The translations under genes and the position numbers were made by a program. Below, in pieces: positions 47,182-56,920 of a DNA stretch of 64,000 nucleotides (position 1 is its first letter; every line of letters begins with the position of its first letter). Source of the stretch: Phaeodactylibacter xiamenensis (GTDB taxonomy: Bacteria; Bacteroidota; Bacteroidia; Chitinophagales; Saprospiraceae); assembly GCF_000759025.1 (NCBI RefSeq), contig NZ_JPOS01000083.1, forward strand, positions 1 through 64,000. The letters are read 5' to 3'. Below the pieces are notes generated by a model. It made no database searches and was not told where the DNA came from. It worked only from the letters and a program-made list of their open reading frames with translations.

Positions 47182-48723
47182 TTATTCAACAACAATTTGC
47201 TGAACAGCCTGTCCTTCCGCTGTTTGAAAGGACAGAAAGTATAGTCCTGCTGCCAGCTGTGCGGTAGGAAACTGCAGGGTGTGCTGCCCGGCACCGTAGT
47301 TCAGGGCAGTCTCCTGAAGGGCTTGCCCAATGCTGTTGAAAAGCCTGATCCGGCCCTTAATCGGCGCATTGACTGTGAAATCGACCGTAAAAGCATTTCC
47401 TCCACGAACTGGCTGAGGGAAAACCCTGAGGGAGGCCAGCTGATCGATTGCAGACACACTGCTTACATTGGTGGTGCTAAAGGTGCCTACTTCCGAAATC
47501 GGTGCGCAATAAGAATAGGCATTGTATGGTGTGATGCGCCAGTAATAGTCGCGGTTAGCCACAAGGTCGGTTACCACAAGGGCATTACCTTCCGCAATGT
47601 ACTCAGACCGGAGGCCAAAGGTGGGCAGCGGGCTGATTTGCACAATGTAATGAGTTGCATTTTCAACCGGCGTCCAGGAAAGCAGTACTTCATCGAAAGG
47701 CAGCTCCGCACCTTCTTCCGGGCTAAGAAATTCCGTAACTGTACTGGCTACGAGGCCCATGGGCGGCTCCTGAGAAATCCAATCCGGATTTTCATCGTAG
47801 AGATCGGCACGCATGGCGGCAATCTGCTCCGGTGTGAACCTGGCCTGACAGGCATCGTCAGAATAGCCCATGATCAGGCTGCCATCCGAACGGAAGCTGG
47901 CACCGGTGGGGTCTGTTTGAAGGACCGGGCTTTCCCCATTGGCGTCGCAAAACCAGCGCTGAGCCAGATAGTCCGGCGAGGTGTCGCAGAAACCATCAGC
48001 GGCAAAGCTGCAGTTGCTGCCATCCAGTAATTCTACGTAGGCGGTATCAATGATTAAGGTATCCTCAATCAGGGTATCCTGAAAAAAAGTATAGTCATAG
48101 GTGATGATCTCGGGCGCCGGGTTGTTGTAGTTGTGCGTTTGTGACCCATCGTGGCTGATACCGCCTTCCCAGCCCAGGAAAGGGTGGGGGATAGCCAGAG
48201 CATGCCCGATTTCGTGCGCCCAGGTATTGTCATTGGGCCCGGAGCAGCTTTTGCGCATGGCGATGCCTGCATAGGGGAGGTTGTAACCACAATTGCCGGC
48301 GGGATCGTTGACGAAGTAAATATTCAAGGTGCCATCAACGTTGTTGGCAAACATCATTTCCGCTCCTTCCAAAACAGTCTCATGGGAGTACCATGCCGAA
48401 TTCATCAAATAATTGATCTCACCAGCCATGAAAAACTGAATGTTGGCTTCTTCAAAGCTTTCGTTGAGTTTGCAGAAGGCCGCTTTCAGCCCCGAAAGGG
48501 AAAAGAACCCATTACCGGAATCGCTCCCTACGATGTGTATGGTAAGCGGGACATACAAGGTCGTGTCATTGTCCCGCTGATAAAGCTGCGGGGCTTCCTG
48601 ATAGCGCTTCAGCCAGTCAGATTTGCCCGGTGGGGTGCCACAGGGGAAGTCCCAGTTGGATTGTGCCTGTACTGCTGTAGCCAGGCCAAGAATTAAAACC
48701 AGTGCGTGTAGAATTTTTGCCAT
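47182..48723 (-). CDS. Secreted M43 zinc metalloprotease with T9SS tail (copy 1)
   Basis: 513 residues. Signal peptide (ALVLILGLATAVQAQ, cleavage near residue 21), then an M43 (pappalysin/cytophagalysin) catalytic domain with HEIGHALAIPH, which is HExxHxxGxxH with the third zinc His, and a Met-turn region in SLIMGYSDDACQARF. An FN3-like domain follows (about 325-420, including HYIVQISPLPTFG), then a T9SS type A sorting domain (FPQPVRGGNAFTVDF ... QQIVVE). It should degrade proteins outside the cell. It is the last of three tandem paralogues on this strand. Gaps of 63 and 161 nt suggest separate or loosely linked transcription. Confidence 0.93.
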   Translation of the reverse strand: MAKILHALVLILGLATAVQAQSNWDFPCGTPPGKSDWLKRYQEAPQLYQRDNDTTLYVPLTIHIVGSDSGNGFFSLSGLKAAFCKLNESFEEANIQFFMAGEINYLMNSAWYSHETVLEGAEMMFANNVDGTLNIYFVNDPAGNCGYNLPYAGIAMRKSCSGPNDNTWAHEIGHALAIPHPFLGWEGGISHDGSQTHNYNNPAPEIITYDYTFFQDTLIEDTLIIDTAYVELLDGSNCSFAADGFCDTSPDYLAQRWFCDANGESPVLQTDPTGASFRSDGSLIMGYSDDACQARFTPEQIAAMRADLYDENPDWISQEPPMGLVASTVTEFLSPEEGAELPFDEVLLSWTPVENATHYIVQISPLPTFGLRSEYIAEGNALVVTDLVANRDYYWRITPYNAYSYCAPISEVGTFSTTNVSSVSAIDQLASLRVFPQPVRGGNAFTVDFTVNAPIKGRIRLFNSIGQALQETALNYGAGQHTLQFPTAQLAAGLYFLSFQTAEGQAVQQIVVE

Positions 48724-48786
48724 TGGTCTGCATTTTTTCGAAAGATAAACAATGGTAGGCAGTTCTCCATCCGGTAGCTGAAGTGC

Positions 48787-50289
48787 CTAACGGGACAGGC
48801 TTAACTTTTCCACCCATCGCCCGGCGCTTGTTGTCAGTTCCAGGAGGTAAAATCCGGGTGGCAGGCCTCTTGTTGGGACCTCTGCAGTTTGCTTTCCGGG
48901 CTGAGCCTCAAACTGCAGGGTTTGTACAATCTGCCCGCTGCTGTTGATCAGGCGGAGTTGGGCCAGTTCATTTCCGGGAATTTCGTATTCCACACTGAAG
49001 TGCCCGGTACTCAGGCTTGCTGGTTGGGGGAACGCCCGGAGCCCATATGCCGCCAATGAGGCATCTTTGCTATCCACGAAGGTGCCTACTGTGAACGCTT
49101 TGGGAGTGCTGTAGGCTGTGCAACCATCGTAACGGCCGAAGGGGCGAACTTTCCAAATGTAAGTACGGTTGGATTGCAGGTTGTTGAGCATCAGGCTGTT
49201 GGTGGATGTAGTATAGCTCCTGAAGTTGATCGTGGACCCATTGAAAGGCACATAGAGGTCGAAGTCTATAGCGTAGCCAATGGCGCCGGGCACGGCTTCC
49301 CATTCCAAAGTAACAGAACTGGTGACGTCAAAAACCGCACCTGAATCGGGAGCAAGCAGCGCCACTTCAAAGGTATCCGGAATCAAATCCGGCAGGAATG
49401 GGTTGAGGAGAAGCCCGGGGCGCTGAAACTCAATATTAGCGCGCATGGCGGCAATTTGCTCGTCTGAAAAACGATTCATGCACCGGTCGCTAGCGTAACT
49501 CATGAAGAAAGTGCCGTCAGAACGGAAGGTGGAATCGGCGGGATCTTTTTGCTGTACATTGCTCAATCCTTCAGTATTGCAAGGCCACCGGTAGCTTAAA
49601 TAGTCTGGTGGCGTATCGCAGAAGCCATCGCCGGCAGTGCCACAAAAGCCACCGTCCATCCTCTCCACCCGCCGGCCATTGATGAACGCAGGGGTAGGGT
49701 CAATGGGACTGTAGTCCGTACCTTCCCAGCCCGAGAAGGTATGGGGCAGGGAAAAGAAATGGCCGAGCTCGTGCGCCCAGGTATGGCTATTGACGCCACT
49801 GCAGCCCTTGGACATCGCCACCGCATCAGCTCCGGGAGAGAAGTAGCCGCAGGCACCTCCGGGGTCTTGTACAAAGTAGCAATTGACCGTATTGGGCACG
49901 TTGTTCTCCTGCATCATTTGGAAGCCTTGCCCAAATGTATGCTGGTAGTAGGTAGAATTGCTGATATACCGGATGTCTCCGGCAATAAAGAATTGCAAAT
50001 CAGCTGGCAAAAAATCTTCGTTTAAAGTGCAAAGCGCATCTGCCAGCTGCTCACCGGTAAAAAAGCCCGAGCCTTCATCATTGCCGACAAGATGAATGGT
50101 CAGTGGAATGTAGCGTAGCTCTCCTGAACGGACGGCATAATTTTCCGGATTGCGCTGATAGGATTCCAGCCATTCGCTCTTTGCGGGAGGGGTGGCGCAG
50201 AAGTCGCCTGTTGCCTGTGCAGATATTTCGGAATAGCCGGCTATTAAAACAAGCAGTAACAGGTAGAATTGGTGTCTTTTTAAATTCAT
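48787..50289 (-). CDS. Secreted M43 zinc metalloprotease with T9SS tail (copy 2)
   Basis: 500 residues. Signal peptide (FYLLLLVLIAGYSEISAQ), M43 domain with HELGHFFSLPHTFSGWEG and Met-turn FMSYASDRCMNRF, FN3-like region (SVTLEWEAVPGAIGYAID), and a T9SS type A sorting domain starting near RAFPQPASLSTGHFSVEY. It shares with copy 1 the N-terminal CxTPPxKSxWLxxYQ stretch and the FCDTPPDYL segment, so the two are clear paralogues. Extracellular protein breakdown is the likely role. Confidence 0.93.
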   Translation of the reverse strand: MNLKRHQFYLLLLVLIAGYSEISAQATGDFCATPPAKSEWLESYQRNPENYAVRSGELRYIPLTIHLVGNDEGSGFFTGEQLADALCTLNEDFLPADLQFFIAGDIRYISNSTYYQHTFGQGFQMMQENNVPNTVNCYFVQDPGGACGYFSPGADAVAMSKGCSGVNSHTWAHELGHFFSLPHTFSGWEGTDYSPIDPTPAFINGRRVERMDGGFCGTAGDGFCDTPPDYLSYRWPCNTEGLSNVQQKDPADSTFRSDGTFFMSYASDRCMNRFSDEQIAAMRANIEFQRPGLLLNPFLPDLIPDTFEVALLAPDSGAVFDVTSSVTLEWEAVPGAIGYAIDFDLYVPFNGSTINFRSYTTSTNSLMLNNLQSNRTYIWKVRPFGRYDGCTAYSTPKAFTVGTFVDSKDASLAAYGLRAFPQPASLSTGHFSVEYEIPGNELAQLRLINSSGQIVQTLQFEAQPGKQTAEVPTRGLPPGFYLLELTTSAGRWVEKLSLSR

Positions 50290-50450
50290 CTGGCAGATTT
50301 GTTATCATATTTCTAATGTGCTGGCGCCGCAGTGACGGTGCCTGGCCCAATGATAATGCCCAATAAAACAAGTAGTTCATTGGGCATTATCGGTAAAGAT
50401 AAATTTGTCATTTCTCTTTCAGAAAAAGAAGGACAGCGGAGGGCAGGAGG

Positions 50451-51989
50451 TTAGCGGGTGACGACCAGCCGCTTAAACTGCCGGCCTTCAGGGCTGCTGA
50501 GCCCAATGAGGTATACACCCGGGCTGAGGTTTTGGGCGGGCATTTCAAAGGTGCTGCTGCCTTGTTGTACTTTCACTTCGCCAAGCTGAGCAATTTCCTG
50601 GCCTGCCATATTATGTACAGAAAGGAATGCGGAAAAAGCCTGATTAGCCTTTAGGTTGATCAGAACGTTGGCCTGCCCGCTTACAGGGTTTGGTGCTACG
50701 TTGAATACGTCAAGCAGTTCAATGTCATCCGCAGCTACGGTGCTGCCGGTGGTAAAGGCTTCGGCATCCGAGAATTCTGTACAGGTCCGGTAAGCACTAA
50801 AGGGGCGCACCCTCCAGAAATAATTGGTATTCTCCAGAAGGCTATTGATTACTTTAGAGGTGCCATAAACCACTTCATCATAAACCGTAAGCGTGGCAGA
50901 GAAGGTAGGCAGGCGTGAAATCTGCAATACGTAAGCCTGAGCACCAGGTACGGGATCCCAAGACAAATTGACCGCGTTAAAGCCTTCCACAATCTCGCTG
51001 TTGATCGGGCCAGTAAGTACCGGCGTTTCATTAATTTCTTCCAGCACCGGGGTGTGGTTGCTCCTGATGTAAGACCGCTGAGAAGAAGCAAGGTCTGCCT
51101 GCATGAGCGAAATCTGGTCATCGGAGAAGAAGTACTCCTCCCGTGGGCAATTCAGGAAGTAGCTCATGAACAGGCGCTCTTCCGGGTCAAGCACATCACC
51201 ATTGCGGTCCTTCACTTCTGTTGTGAAATTGCAGTTGGCCCAGCCGAAGCCAAAGTTATAGTTGGGCGGTGTATCACATATGAAGTCGCCCGCACTTCCG
51301 CAATTGCTGCCATCTGCCAGCTCTACCGGCGTAAAATTATCCGGAGCAGTGGTCTGATTGACGGTGGTGCCATGCGTGGCCGCATCCCATGGCTCAAAGT
51401 CCCAGCCATTGAAAGGGTGGGGCAGGCTGAAGAAGTGGCCAAACTCGTGGGTCATGGTAATTTCAGAGGTGCCCACGTCATTTTTACGGATGACCAACCA
51501 GTCTTTGAAGGGAGAATAATACCCCAGAGTGGTACCGATCCCACCTCCGCCAGTATTGGCATTAGCGGGAATGAAAACATTTATGGCGTTATTATCCCTT
51601 TCGAATTCCATAATGGTATTCTGCGTATTGGAATGGTTTTCAAATACTGCATTATTGAAGATTTCATTGAAACCATCTTTAATGTAGAATTGAATATCTG
51701 CTGGTGCGAAATCCTCGTTGAGGGCACATAGCTGGTCAAGTACTCTGGAAGGCGATACGCGGCCGGAGCCATCCGCCTGTCCGACCAGGTGGAATTTTAC
51801 AGGCACATAGCTGGTGCTGCGTTCCGTGATCAGGCCGGCTTCAAGAGCGGCTTTGTTTTCGAGGAGGCGCTCGGTGAGGAGTTGTGCACCTTCGTGGTCG
51901 ATCCCACAGGGGAAGTGTGTCTCCTGAGCCTGTGAAGGAAGCAGGGCAGACAATGCGACAAAAAACAGAAGGAAAAACCTTTTTAACAT
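50451..51989 (-). CDS. Secreted M43 zinc metalloprotease with T9SS tail (copy 3)
   Basis: 512 residues from the ATG at 51989 (a TTG two codons upstream is open but adds nothing). Signal peptide FFLLFFVALSALLPSQAQ, M43 domain with HEFGHFFSLPHPFNGWD, Met-turn FMSYFLNCPREEYF, FN3-like region and a T9SS type A sorting domain (VAPNPVSGQANVLI ... RLVVTR). It is the most upstream and most diverged of the three tandem proteases, with a different N-terminal region and no TPPxKSxW motif. A -7 box lies about 90 nt upstream. Confidence 0.92.
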   Translation of the reverse strand: MLKRFFLLFFVALSALLPSQAQETHFPCGIDHEGAQLLTERLLENKAALEAGLITERSTSYVPVKFHLVGQADGSGRVSPSRVLDQLCALNEDFAPADIQFYIKDGFNEIFNNAVFENHSNTQNTIMEFERDNNAINVFIPANANTGGGGIGTTLGYYSPFKDWLVIRKNDVGTSEITMTHEFGHFFSLPHPFNGWDFEPWDAATHGTTVNQTTAPDNFTPVELADGSNCGSAGDFICDTPPNYNFGFGWANCNFTTEVKDRNGDVLDPEERLFMSYFLNCPREEYFFSDDQISLMQADLASSQRSYIRSNHTPVLEEINETPVLTGPINSEIVEGFNAVNLSWDPVPGAQAYVLQISRLPTFSATLTVYDEVVYGTSKVINSLLENTNYFWRVRPFSAYRTCTEFSDAEAFTTGSTVAADDIELLDVFNVAPNPVSGQANVLINLKANQAFSAFLSVHNMAGQEIAQLGEVKVQQGSSTFEMPAQNLSPGVYLIGLSSPEGRQFKRLVVTR

Positions 51990-52079
51990 TTCCAAGAGAT
52001 ATTTTGCTGATGAAGACCTCGGTAGAAGGAGGCAAAATTTGTTTTACTCTTAATCTTTATAGAGGTAAATTTGGCACCG

Positions 52080-52087
52080 CAAAAGTA
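52080..52087 (-). promoter_or_regulatory. -7 box upstream of protease copy 3
   Basis: Minus strand TACTTTTG, an exact TAnnTTTG match, about 90 nt before the start at 51989. No TTG lies at the usual distance, so only the -7 element is supported. The rest of the 321-nt gap 51990-52310 holds the mdh promoter and nothing else that I see. Confidence 0.35.
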
Positions 52088-52208
52088 GCAAAAATTTAAA
52101 ATATGATTTGTCTAACGTGTGCCAAATCTGCTAAAATCCAAAGCTAAAAACCGGGCAAGAGACCTGAAGAAGTGATTAAAGGCAGCCGTTGATATGACGA
52201 AAGTTACT

Positions 52209-52239
52209 TCGGAAGCTGAAGATAATTAATTAAGTTTGC
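52209..52239 (+). promoter_or_regulatory. Near-consensus promoter of mdh
   Basis: TTC at 52209-52211 (consensus TTG), 20-nt spacer, TAAGTTTG at 52232-52239, an exact -7 match. The start codon is 71 nt downstream. Confidence 0.5.
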
Positions 52240-52310
52240 CCCGCTGACTTTCCTGATACTAAGGATCAGCGGATACAGATAAGTCAATTAGCAAAAACCA
52301 ATAAAAAGTT

Positions 52311-53243
52311 ATGAGTAAAGTGACCGTAGTCGGCGCCGGCAATGTGGGCGCAACCTGTGCTAATGTTTTAGCCCATAAGGACCTGGTAAACGAAGTCGTC
52401 CTCCTGGATATCAAAGGCGACATGGCGCGGGGCAAAGCGCTGGACAGCTGGCAGCAGGCTCCAATTGATTACTACAGCACCCGGCTGATCGGAACGGAAG
52501 ATTATGCAGCAACGGCTGATTCGGATATTGTGGTCATCACCGCCGGCATTCCTCGTAAGCCTGGCATGAGCCGCGATGATTTGATCGCCACCAACGCCAA
52601 GATTGTCAATATGGTTTCCAGCTCTATCATGGAGCACTCGAAGAACCCTATTATCATCGTGGTTTCCAATCCACTGGACGTAATGACCTACGCAGCCTAC
52701 AAAGCTTCAGGTCTTGATGCTTCCCGTGTATTTGGTATGGCTGGTATCCTTGATACTGCGCGTTACCGGGCTTTCCTGTCTACAGAGCTGAATGTGTCTC
52801 CTAAAGATATTCAGGCGGTATTGATGGGCGGACACGGCGACACTATGGTGCCACTGCCCCGGTATACCACGGTTGCTGGTATCCCTGTGCTGGAACTCAT
52901 CGACAAAGACAAACTGGATGCTATCGTAGAGCGTACCAAAGTTGGCGGTGGCGAACTGGTCAAGCTGATGGGCACTTCGGCCTGGTATGCTCCGGGTGCG
53001 GCAGCTGCTCAAATGGTGGAATCCATCGTGCGCGACGAGCAGCGTATATTCCCTTGCTGCGTGCGCCTCGACGGACAGTATGGCATCAATGACATGTTCC
53101 TTGGGGCACCGGTTAAGCTGGGCAAAAATGGTATTGAGCAGATCATCGAGCTGCAGCTCAATGAAGATGAAAAAGCGCTGCTAACTGAATCGGCTCAACA
53201 TGTACGTTCTGTAATGGAAGTATTTGAGAAGATGGACATCTAA
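52311..53243 (+). CDS. mdh: Malate dehydrogenase
   Basis: 310 residues, the LDH-like (group III) malate dehydrogenase of Bacteroidota: KVTVVGAGNVGATCANVLA for NAD binding, AGIPRKPGMSRDDL (substrate Arg), VVSNPLDVMTY, GMAGILDTARYRAFLS and the catalytic His in VLMGGHGDTMVP. It interconverts malate and oxaloacetate in the TCA cycle. Own promoter and terminator, so monocistronic. Confidence 0.97.
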   Translation: MSKVTVVGAGNVGATCANVLAHKDLVNEVVLLDIKGDMARGKALDSWQQAPIDYYSTRLIGTEDYAATADSDIVVITAGIPRKPGMSRDDLIATNAKIVNMVSSSIMEHSKNPIIIVVSNPLDVMTYAAYKASGLDASRVFGMAGILDTARYRAFLSTELNVSPKDIQAVLMGGHGDTMVPLPRYTTVAGIPVLELIDKDKLDAIVERTKVGGGELVKLMGTSAWYAPGAAAAQMVESIVRDEQRIFPCCVRLDGQYGINDMFLGAPVKLGKNGIEQIIELQLNEDEKALLTESAQHVRSVMEVFEKMDI

Positions 53244-53267
53244 ATTATCCCGTCCGTTAGACCCTGT

Positions 53268-53305
53268 CAGATGGGGCTTTCGTAACCGTGCGGGAGCCCC
53301 GTCTG
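53268..53305 (+). terminator. Terminator of mdh
   Basis: CAGATGGGGCT pairs with AGCCCCGTCTG (one T-G pair) around a 16-nt loop that can pair further (CCGT/ACGG-like), followed by CTTTATATAT, 24 nt past the stop. Confidence 0.65.
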
Positions 53306-53483
53306 CTTTATATATGGATTGTTGCTTTTTTCAGACAAATTCCATTTCCAGAGTTGTATTTTTTATTCGATATTTATCGTCGGAGATGTAATTGAAAGCA
53401 GATACCCTGAAATACATTCTTTGGCTGAGACCAAAACAATGTTCAGCTGTGGATGTTGAAGAATATTGAAAATCGAAAAATGT

Positions 53484-54038
53484 ATGGAAACCAACCGTCC
53501 AGTTGAAGATGAGCTATTGAAGGAAATGGTGACCAATGAAGGCGCCAGCCTGATGGCGTTATCTGAAAATAAGCCGGTTTTATTGGTTTTTCTTCGGCAT
53601 TTTGGCTGTACCTTCTGCCGGGAAGCTCTCGCTGATATTTCCAAAGAACGGGAGGATATTGAGGCTTCAGGCTCCGAATTGGTTTTTGTTCACATGACTG
53701 ATAATGAGGTGGCCGAGCGCTACTTCAACCGCTACGGGTTGGAAGGGGTACAGCATATTAGTGACCCTGAGTGCAAGTACTACACAGAGTTTGGCCTGGT
53801 TAAAGGTAATTTTACCCAACTTTTCGGGTTGCAGTCCTGGATACGTGGATTTTCTGCCGGTGTGGTTGCAGGACATGGCATTGGCCCGCAGTTGGGCGAT
53901 GGCTTTCAAATGCCCGGCGCCTTTGTTATTCAGGATGGCGAAATTAGAAATAGCTTTATCCACAAGCTGGCATCAGATCGTGTAGACTATCTCGGGTTGG
54001 TAAAATGCTGTGAAGTAGAAAACGATACGCCTGCCTGA
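53484..54038 (+). CDS. Peroxiredoxin-like (AhpC/TSA-2, SelL-related) redox protein
   Basis: 184 residues from the ATG at 53484; a TTG 18 nt upstream is also open. Thioredoxin fold with the CxxC motif in FLRHFGCTFCREALADI (residue about 45), then SDPECKYYTEFGL and GDGFQMPGAFVIQDGEI. This matches the peroxiredoxin-like proteins related to SelL, where some members have selenocysteine; this one uses cysteine. Predicted cytoplasmic thiol peroxidase or disulfide reductase, substrate unknown. A VWA gene follows on the same strand after 63 nt. Confidence 0.82.
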   Translation: METNRPVEDELLKEMVTNEGASLMALSENKPVLLVFLRHFGCTFCREALADISKEREDIEASGSELVFVHMTDNEVAERYFNRYGLEGVQHISDPECKYYTEFGLVKGNFTQLFGLQSWIRGFSAGVVAGHGIGPQLGDGFQMPGAFVIQDGEIRNSFIHKLASDRVDYLGLVKCCEVENDTPA

Positions 54039-54101
54039 GCCGCCTTGCATACAAAGCATAATCCTCGTCGCTCTGAACTTTTTCAGGGCGACTGTCATTT
54101 C

Positions 54102-55247
54102 ATGTCTGTAGGTCCAAAACGGATGCCTTACCAAAAACAGAGACGTATGATAGGTTGGAAATTCTCAGAATACATTCCCGGACAGGAAGACGGGGCCTCT
54201 TTCGAGAAGCTGCTTAAGCTGTTTCAGGAGTTGCTGGTACATACCTCGGGAGATGTCAGCGAAGCGCTTTCCTGGCTCACCGAACTGGACAAGCAATATG
54301 ACCTGACTGACGAGGAGTATGGTATGGCAGATTTCATACAAGACCTGATTGATAAAGGCTATATTCAGCAACAGGACCGTGACAACGCTAACTTTGTGCC
54401 TTCCGCTAAAATGGAAATTGCTCTGCGCCAAAAGGCACTGGAGGATATCTTTGGCAAACTCAAAAAGTCCAAGCGTGGCAGCCATAACACCAATTTCGGC
54501 GGTGGGGGCAACGAAACGACTTCTGACCTCCGCCCTTTTCAGTTTGGCGACCCTCTCGATCAGCTGGCGGTCTCAGAAAGCCTGCGCAATGCTCAAATCA
54601 ACCACGGCATTGATGAGTTCAAACTGACCCACGACGATCTGGAAGTTAAGGAGACCTTTTATCAAAGCCAGATGAGCACGGTGCTCATGATCGATATTTC
54701 GCACTCCATGATTTTGTATGGGGAAGACCGGATTACCCCTGCCAAGAAAGTAGCCATGGCGCTTTCTGAACTTATCACCACCCGCTACCCCAAAGATACG
54801 CTTGATATCATCGTGTTTGGTAACGACGCCTGGCGTATTGAAATCAAAGACCTGCCTTACCTTGAAGTGGGCCCCTACCACACCAACACGGTAGCAGGGC
54901 TGGAACTGGCCATGGATATCCTGCGCCGCCGCAAGAATCCGAATAAGCAGATCTTTATGATTACGGATGGCAAGCCGACCTGCATCAAGAAAGGTAAACG
55001 GTACTATAAAAACAGTTTCGGGCTCGACCGGACCATTGTCAACCGGACGCTCAATCTGGCGCAGCGCTGCCGGAAAATTGATATTCCCATAACGACCTTC
55101 ATGATTGCCCGCGACCCTTACCTTCAAAATTTTGTAGAGCAGTTTACTCAGGCAAATAATGGCAAAGCCTTTTACAGCAGCCTGCAGGGGCTGGGAGAGT
55201 TCATCTTTCAGGATTACAAAAACAATAAGGGCAAACGCTACCGGTAA
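54102..55247 (+). CDS. VWA domain-containing protein
   Basis: 381 residues from the ATG at 54102; ATGs at 54123 and 54147 also fit, as does an upstream TTG at 54045. The N-terminal half is helical and charged, with a Gly/Asn-rich linker (NTNFGGGGNETT). The C-terminal half is a von Willebrand A domain with an intact MIDAS (LMIDISHSM, DxSxS; DGKPT). Such proteins usually act with a MoxR/RavA/magnesium-chelatase-like AAA ATPase, whose gene is often next to it. None is present here. Confidence 0.85.
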   Translation: MSVGPKRMPYQKQRRMIGWKFSEYIPGQEDGASFEKLLKLFQELLVHTSGDVSEALSWLTELDKQYDLTDEEYGMADFIQDLIDKGYIQQQDRDNANFVPSAKMEIALRQKALEDIFGKLKKSKRGSHNTNFGGGGNETTSDLRPFQFGDPLDQLAVSESLRNAQINHGIDEFKLTHDDLEVKETFYQSQMSTVLMIDISHSMILYGEDRITPAKKVAMALSELITTRYPKDTLDIIVFGNDAWRIEIKDLPYLEVGPYHTNTVAGLELAMDILRRRKNPNKQIFMITDGKPTCIKKGKRYYKNSFGLDRTIVNRTLNLAQRCRKIDIPITTFMIARDPYLQNFVEQFTQANNGKAFYSSLQGLGEFIFQDYKNNKGKRYR

Positions 55248-55343
55248 TCAATAAGCTATAGCCGTTACTGCAGGAAGGATTTTTAGGTGCTCAAAATATA
55301 GGAAGCCAACTGAACGTTATTCGGTTAGTCCAAAAACGATAGT

Positions 55344-56246
55344 ATGATTTCCAGGCTAATCCAGTCCTTTATTTGCGCTTTCCTGACGATTTCTGCGGTA
55401 CCGCTGGCGGCTCAGGCTCCCCAAGATGTTACCTACTTTGAAATGGTAGAGGACTCTCTTTCGGGGCTTGCTAAAACCCTGCTTAGGGACTCGCTTGCGG
55501 AGCATCGGTTAAAGGCAGGCACAGAAATCAAAAACCTGCTTCAGGAGGCTCTTTCCGCAGAATATGCTTTTCAATATCCCTTTTCCGGATTGCGGGGTAT
55601 TTCCATTCAGTATCCTCAGGACAGTACATTCCGGATATTCACCTGGCAGCTGTATGTGAGTGAAAATGATTACCGCTACGGTGGTTTTTTGCAGCATAGC
55701 TCAGGTAGTGTCTATCCGCTGGAAGATCACTCTGCAGAGGTGCGTATGCCGGAGTATGAGGTCATGAGCCCCGACTATTGGTATGGAACGGTTTACTACA
55801 ACATTAAGCAAACCGGCAAAAAAAGAGATCGCCATTACCTGCTTTTCGGGTACGATGGCTACGAGCTGTTCCGTAAGCGGAAGTTGATTGATGTGCTCGT
55901 TTTCAAGGACGGAGAGCCGAGGTTTGGCGCGCCGGTTTTTCAGCATGGTCCCGGAAAAGTAAAGCACCGCGTGGTGCGGGAGTATTCAGCTGAAGTAAGC
56001 ACCCGCCTCAACTACGATGATGTGCTGGAGATGATCATGTTTGACCATCTGATCGGGCAAAACGGCCCTCATGGTGAAGGACTGACCTATTACCCGGATG
56101 GCAGCTACGAAGCCTATAAGCTTGAAAAAGACGGCAAATGGGTTCACGTGGAGAAAGTCTTCGATCAGGTATCTGAGGAAGCGCCCCGTCCATCACCTAT
56201 CTTAGACAATCGCAAAAAAGATATTTTTGGGCGCGGAAATCAATAA
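55344..56246 (+). CDS. Secreted protein of unknown function
   Basis: 300 residues with a signal peptide (FICAFLTISAVPLAAQ, cleavage near residue 24). The mature part has a helical start and then a beta-rich core with conserved-looking blocks YYNIKQTGKKRDRHYLLFGYDG (split at KK/RD) and VLVFKDGEPRFGAPVF. I do not recognise a characterised family, though similar hypothetical proteins exist in Bacteroidota. No sorting domain, so periplasmic or outer-membrane associated. The esterase gene starts 8 nt later, suggesting an operon. Confidence 0.75.
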   Translation: MISRLIQSFICAFLTISAVPLAAQAPQDVTYFEMVEDSLSGLAKTLLRDSLAEHRLKAGTEIKNLLQEALSAEYAFQYPFSGLRGISIQYPQDSTFRIFTWQLYVSENDYRYGGFLQHSSGSVYPLEDHSAEVRMPEYEVMSPDYWYGTVYYNIKQTGKKRDRHYLLFGYDGYELFRKRKLIDVLVFKDGEPRFGAPVFQHGPGKVKHRVVREYSAEVSTRLNYDDVLEMIMFDHLIGQNGPHGEGLTYYPDGSYEAYKLEKDGKWVHVEKVFDQVSEEAPRPSPILDNRKKDIFGRGNQ

Positions 56247-56254
56247 CTGCCACT

Positions 56255-56911
56255 TTGATTGAAGAATACCACCTTAGCGTTCAGCGCACGGCCCGCTATT
56301 TCACCTTTGGCCAATGTACAGAGCAAACGAATTGCCTGGTTATCGCCTGCCACGGCTACGGGCAGTTGGCTAAACATTTTATCAAAAAATTTGATGTTAT
56401 TGCCCGTCCGGATACGCTCATAGTCGCTCCGGAGGGGCTTTCCCGTTTTTACTGGGGCGGGCTTTCCGGTAATCCGGTAGCAAGCTGGATGACAAAGGAG
56501 GACCGGCTGGCTGAAATTGCAGATTTTTCGGCTTACCTGACAAAGCTGTATATACACTTCACGGCTGATTTGCCTGACGGCGCCCAAATTATCCTGCTGG
56601 GCTTCTCTCAGGGCTGCGCCACGCAGATCCGATGGATAGCCCGTGAAAACCCCACCTTCTCCCACCTCATTCTTTGGGCAGGTAGTATTCCAGAGGATAT
56701 TGACTATGGTCCTGTCCGGCATCATTTTCAAGACAAGCCCCTGCACTTCGTGTATGGCACGGAAGACCCTTTTATCACGCCGGAGCGCGTGGCAGCCCAA
56801 GAAGCTCTTGCTGCGCAATTACCAATGAATTATCAGGTACATACTTTTGAAGGAAAGCATACGGTAGAACGGGAGGCCCTGCGAGGCTTGTTTGAGCAAA
56901 TCCGCCCCTAA
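56255..56911 (+). CDS. Alpha/beta hydrolase, phospholipase/carboxylesterase family
   Basis: 218 residues, starting at a TTG 8 nt after the upstream stop, since no ATG precedes the conserved part. The nucleophile elbow is LLGFSQGCATQ (Ser about residue 114). The oxyanion region is CHGYGQLA, and the catalytic Asp and His fit YGTEDPFI and FEGKHTV. It resembles the serine esterase family of YpfH and acyl-protein thioesterases. The substrate is unknown. No signal peptide, so cytoplasmic. Confidence 0.82.
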   Translation: MIEEYHLSVQRTARYFTFGQCTEQTNCLVIACHGYGQLAKHFIKKFDVIARPDTLIVAPEGLSRFYWGGLSGNPVASWMTKEDRLAEIADFSAYLTKLYIHFTADLPDGAQIILLGFSQGCATQIRWIARENPTFSHLILWAGSIPEDIDYGPVRHHFQDKPLHFVYGTEDPFITPERVAAQEALAAQLPMNYQVHTFEGKHTVEREALRGLFEQIRP

Positions 56912-56920
56912 TCAAAAACA

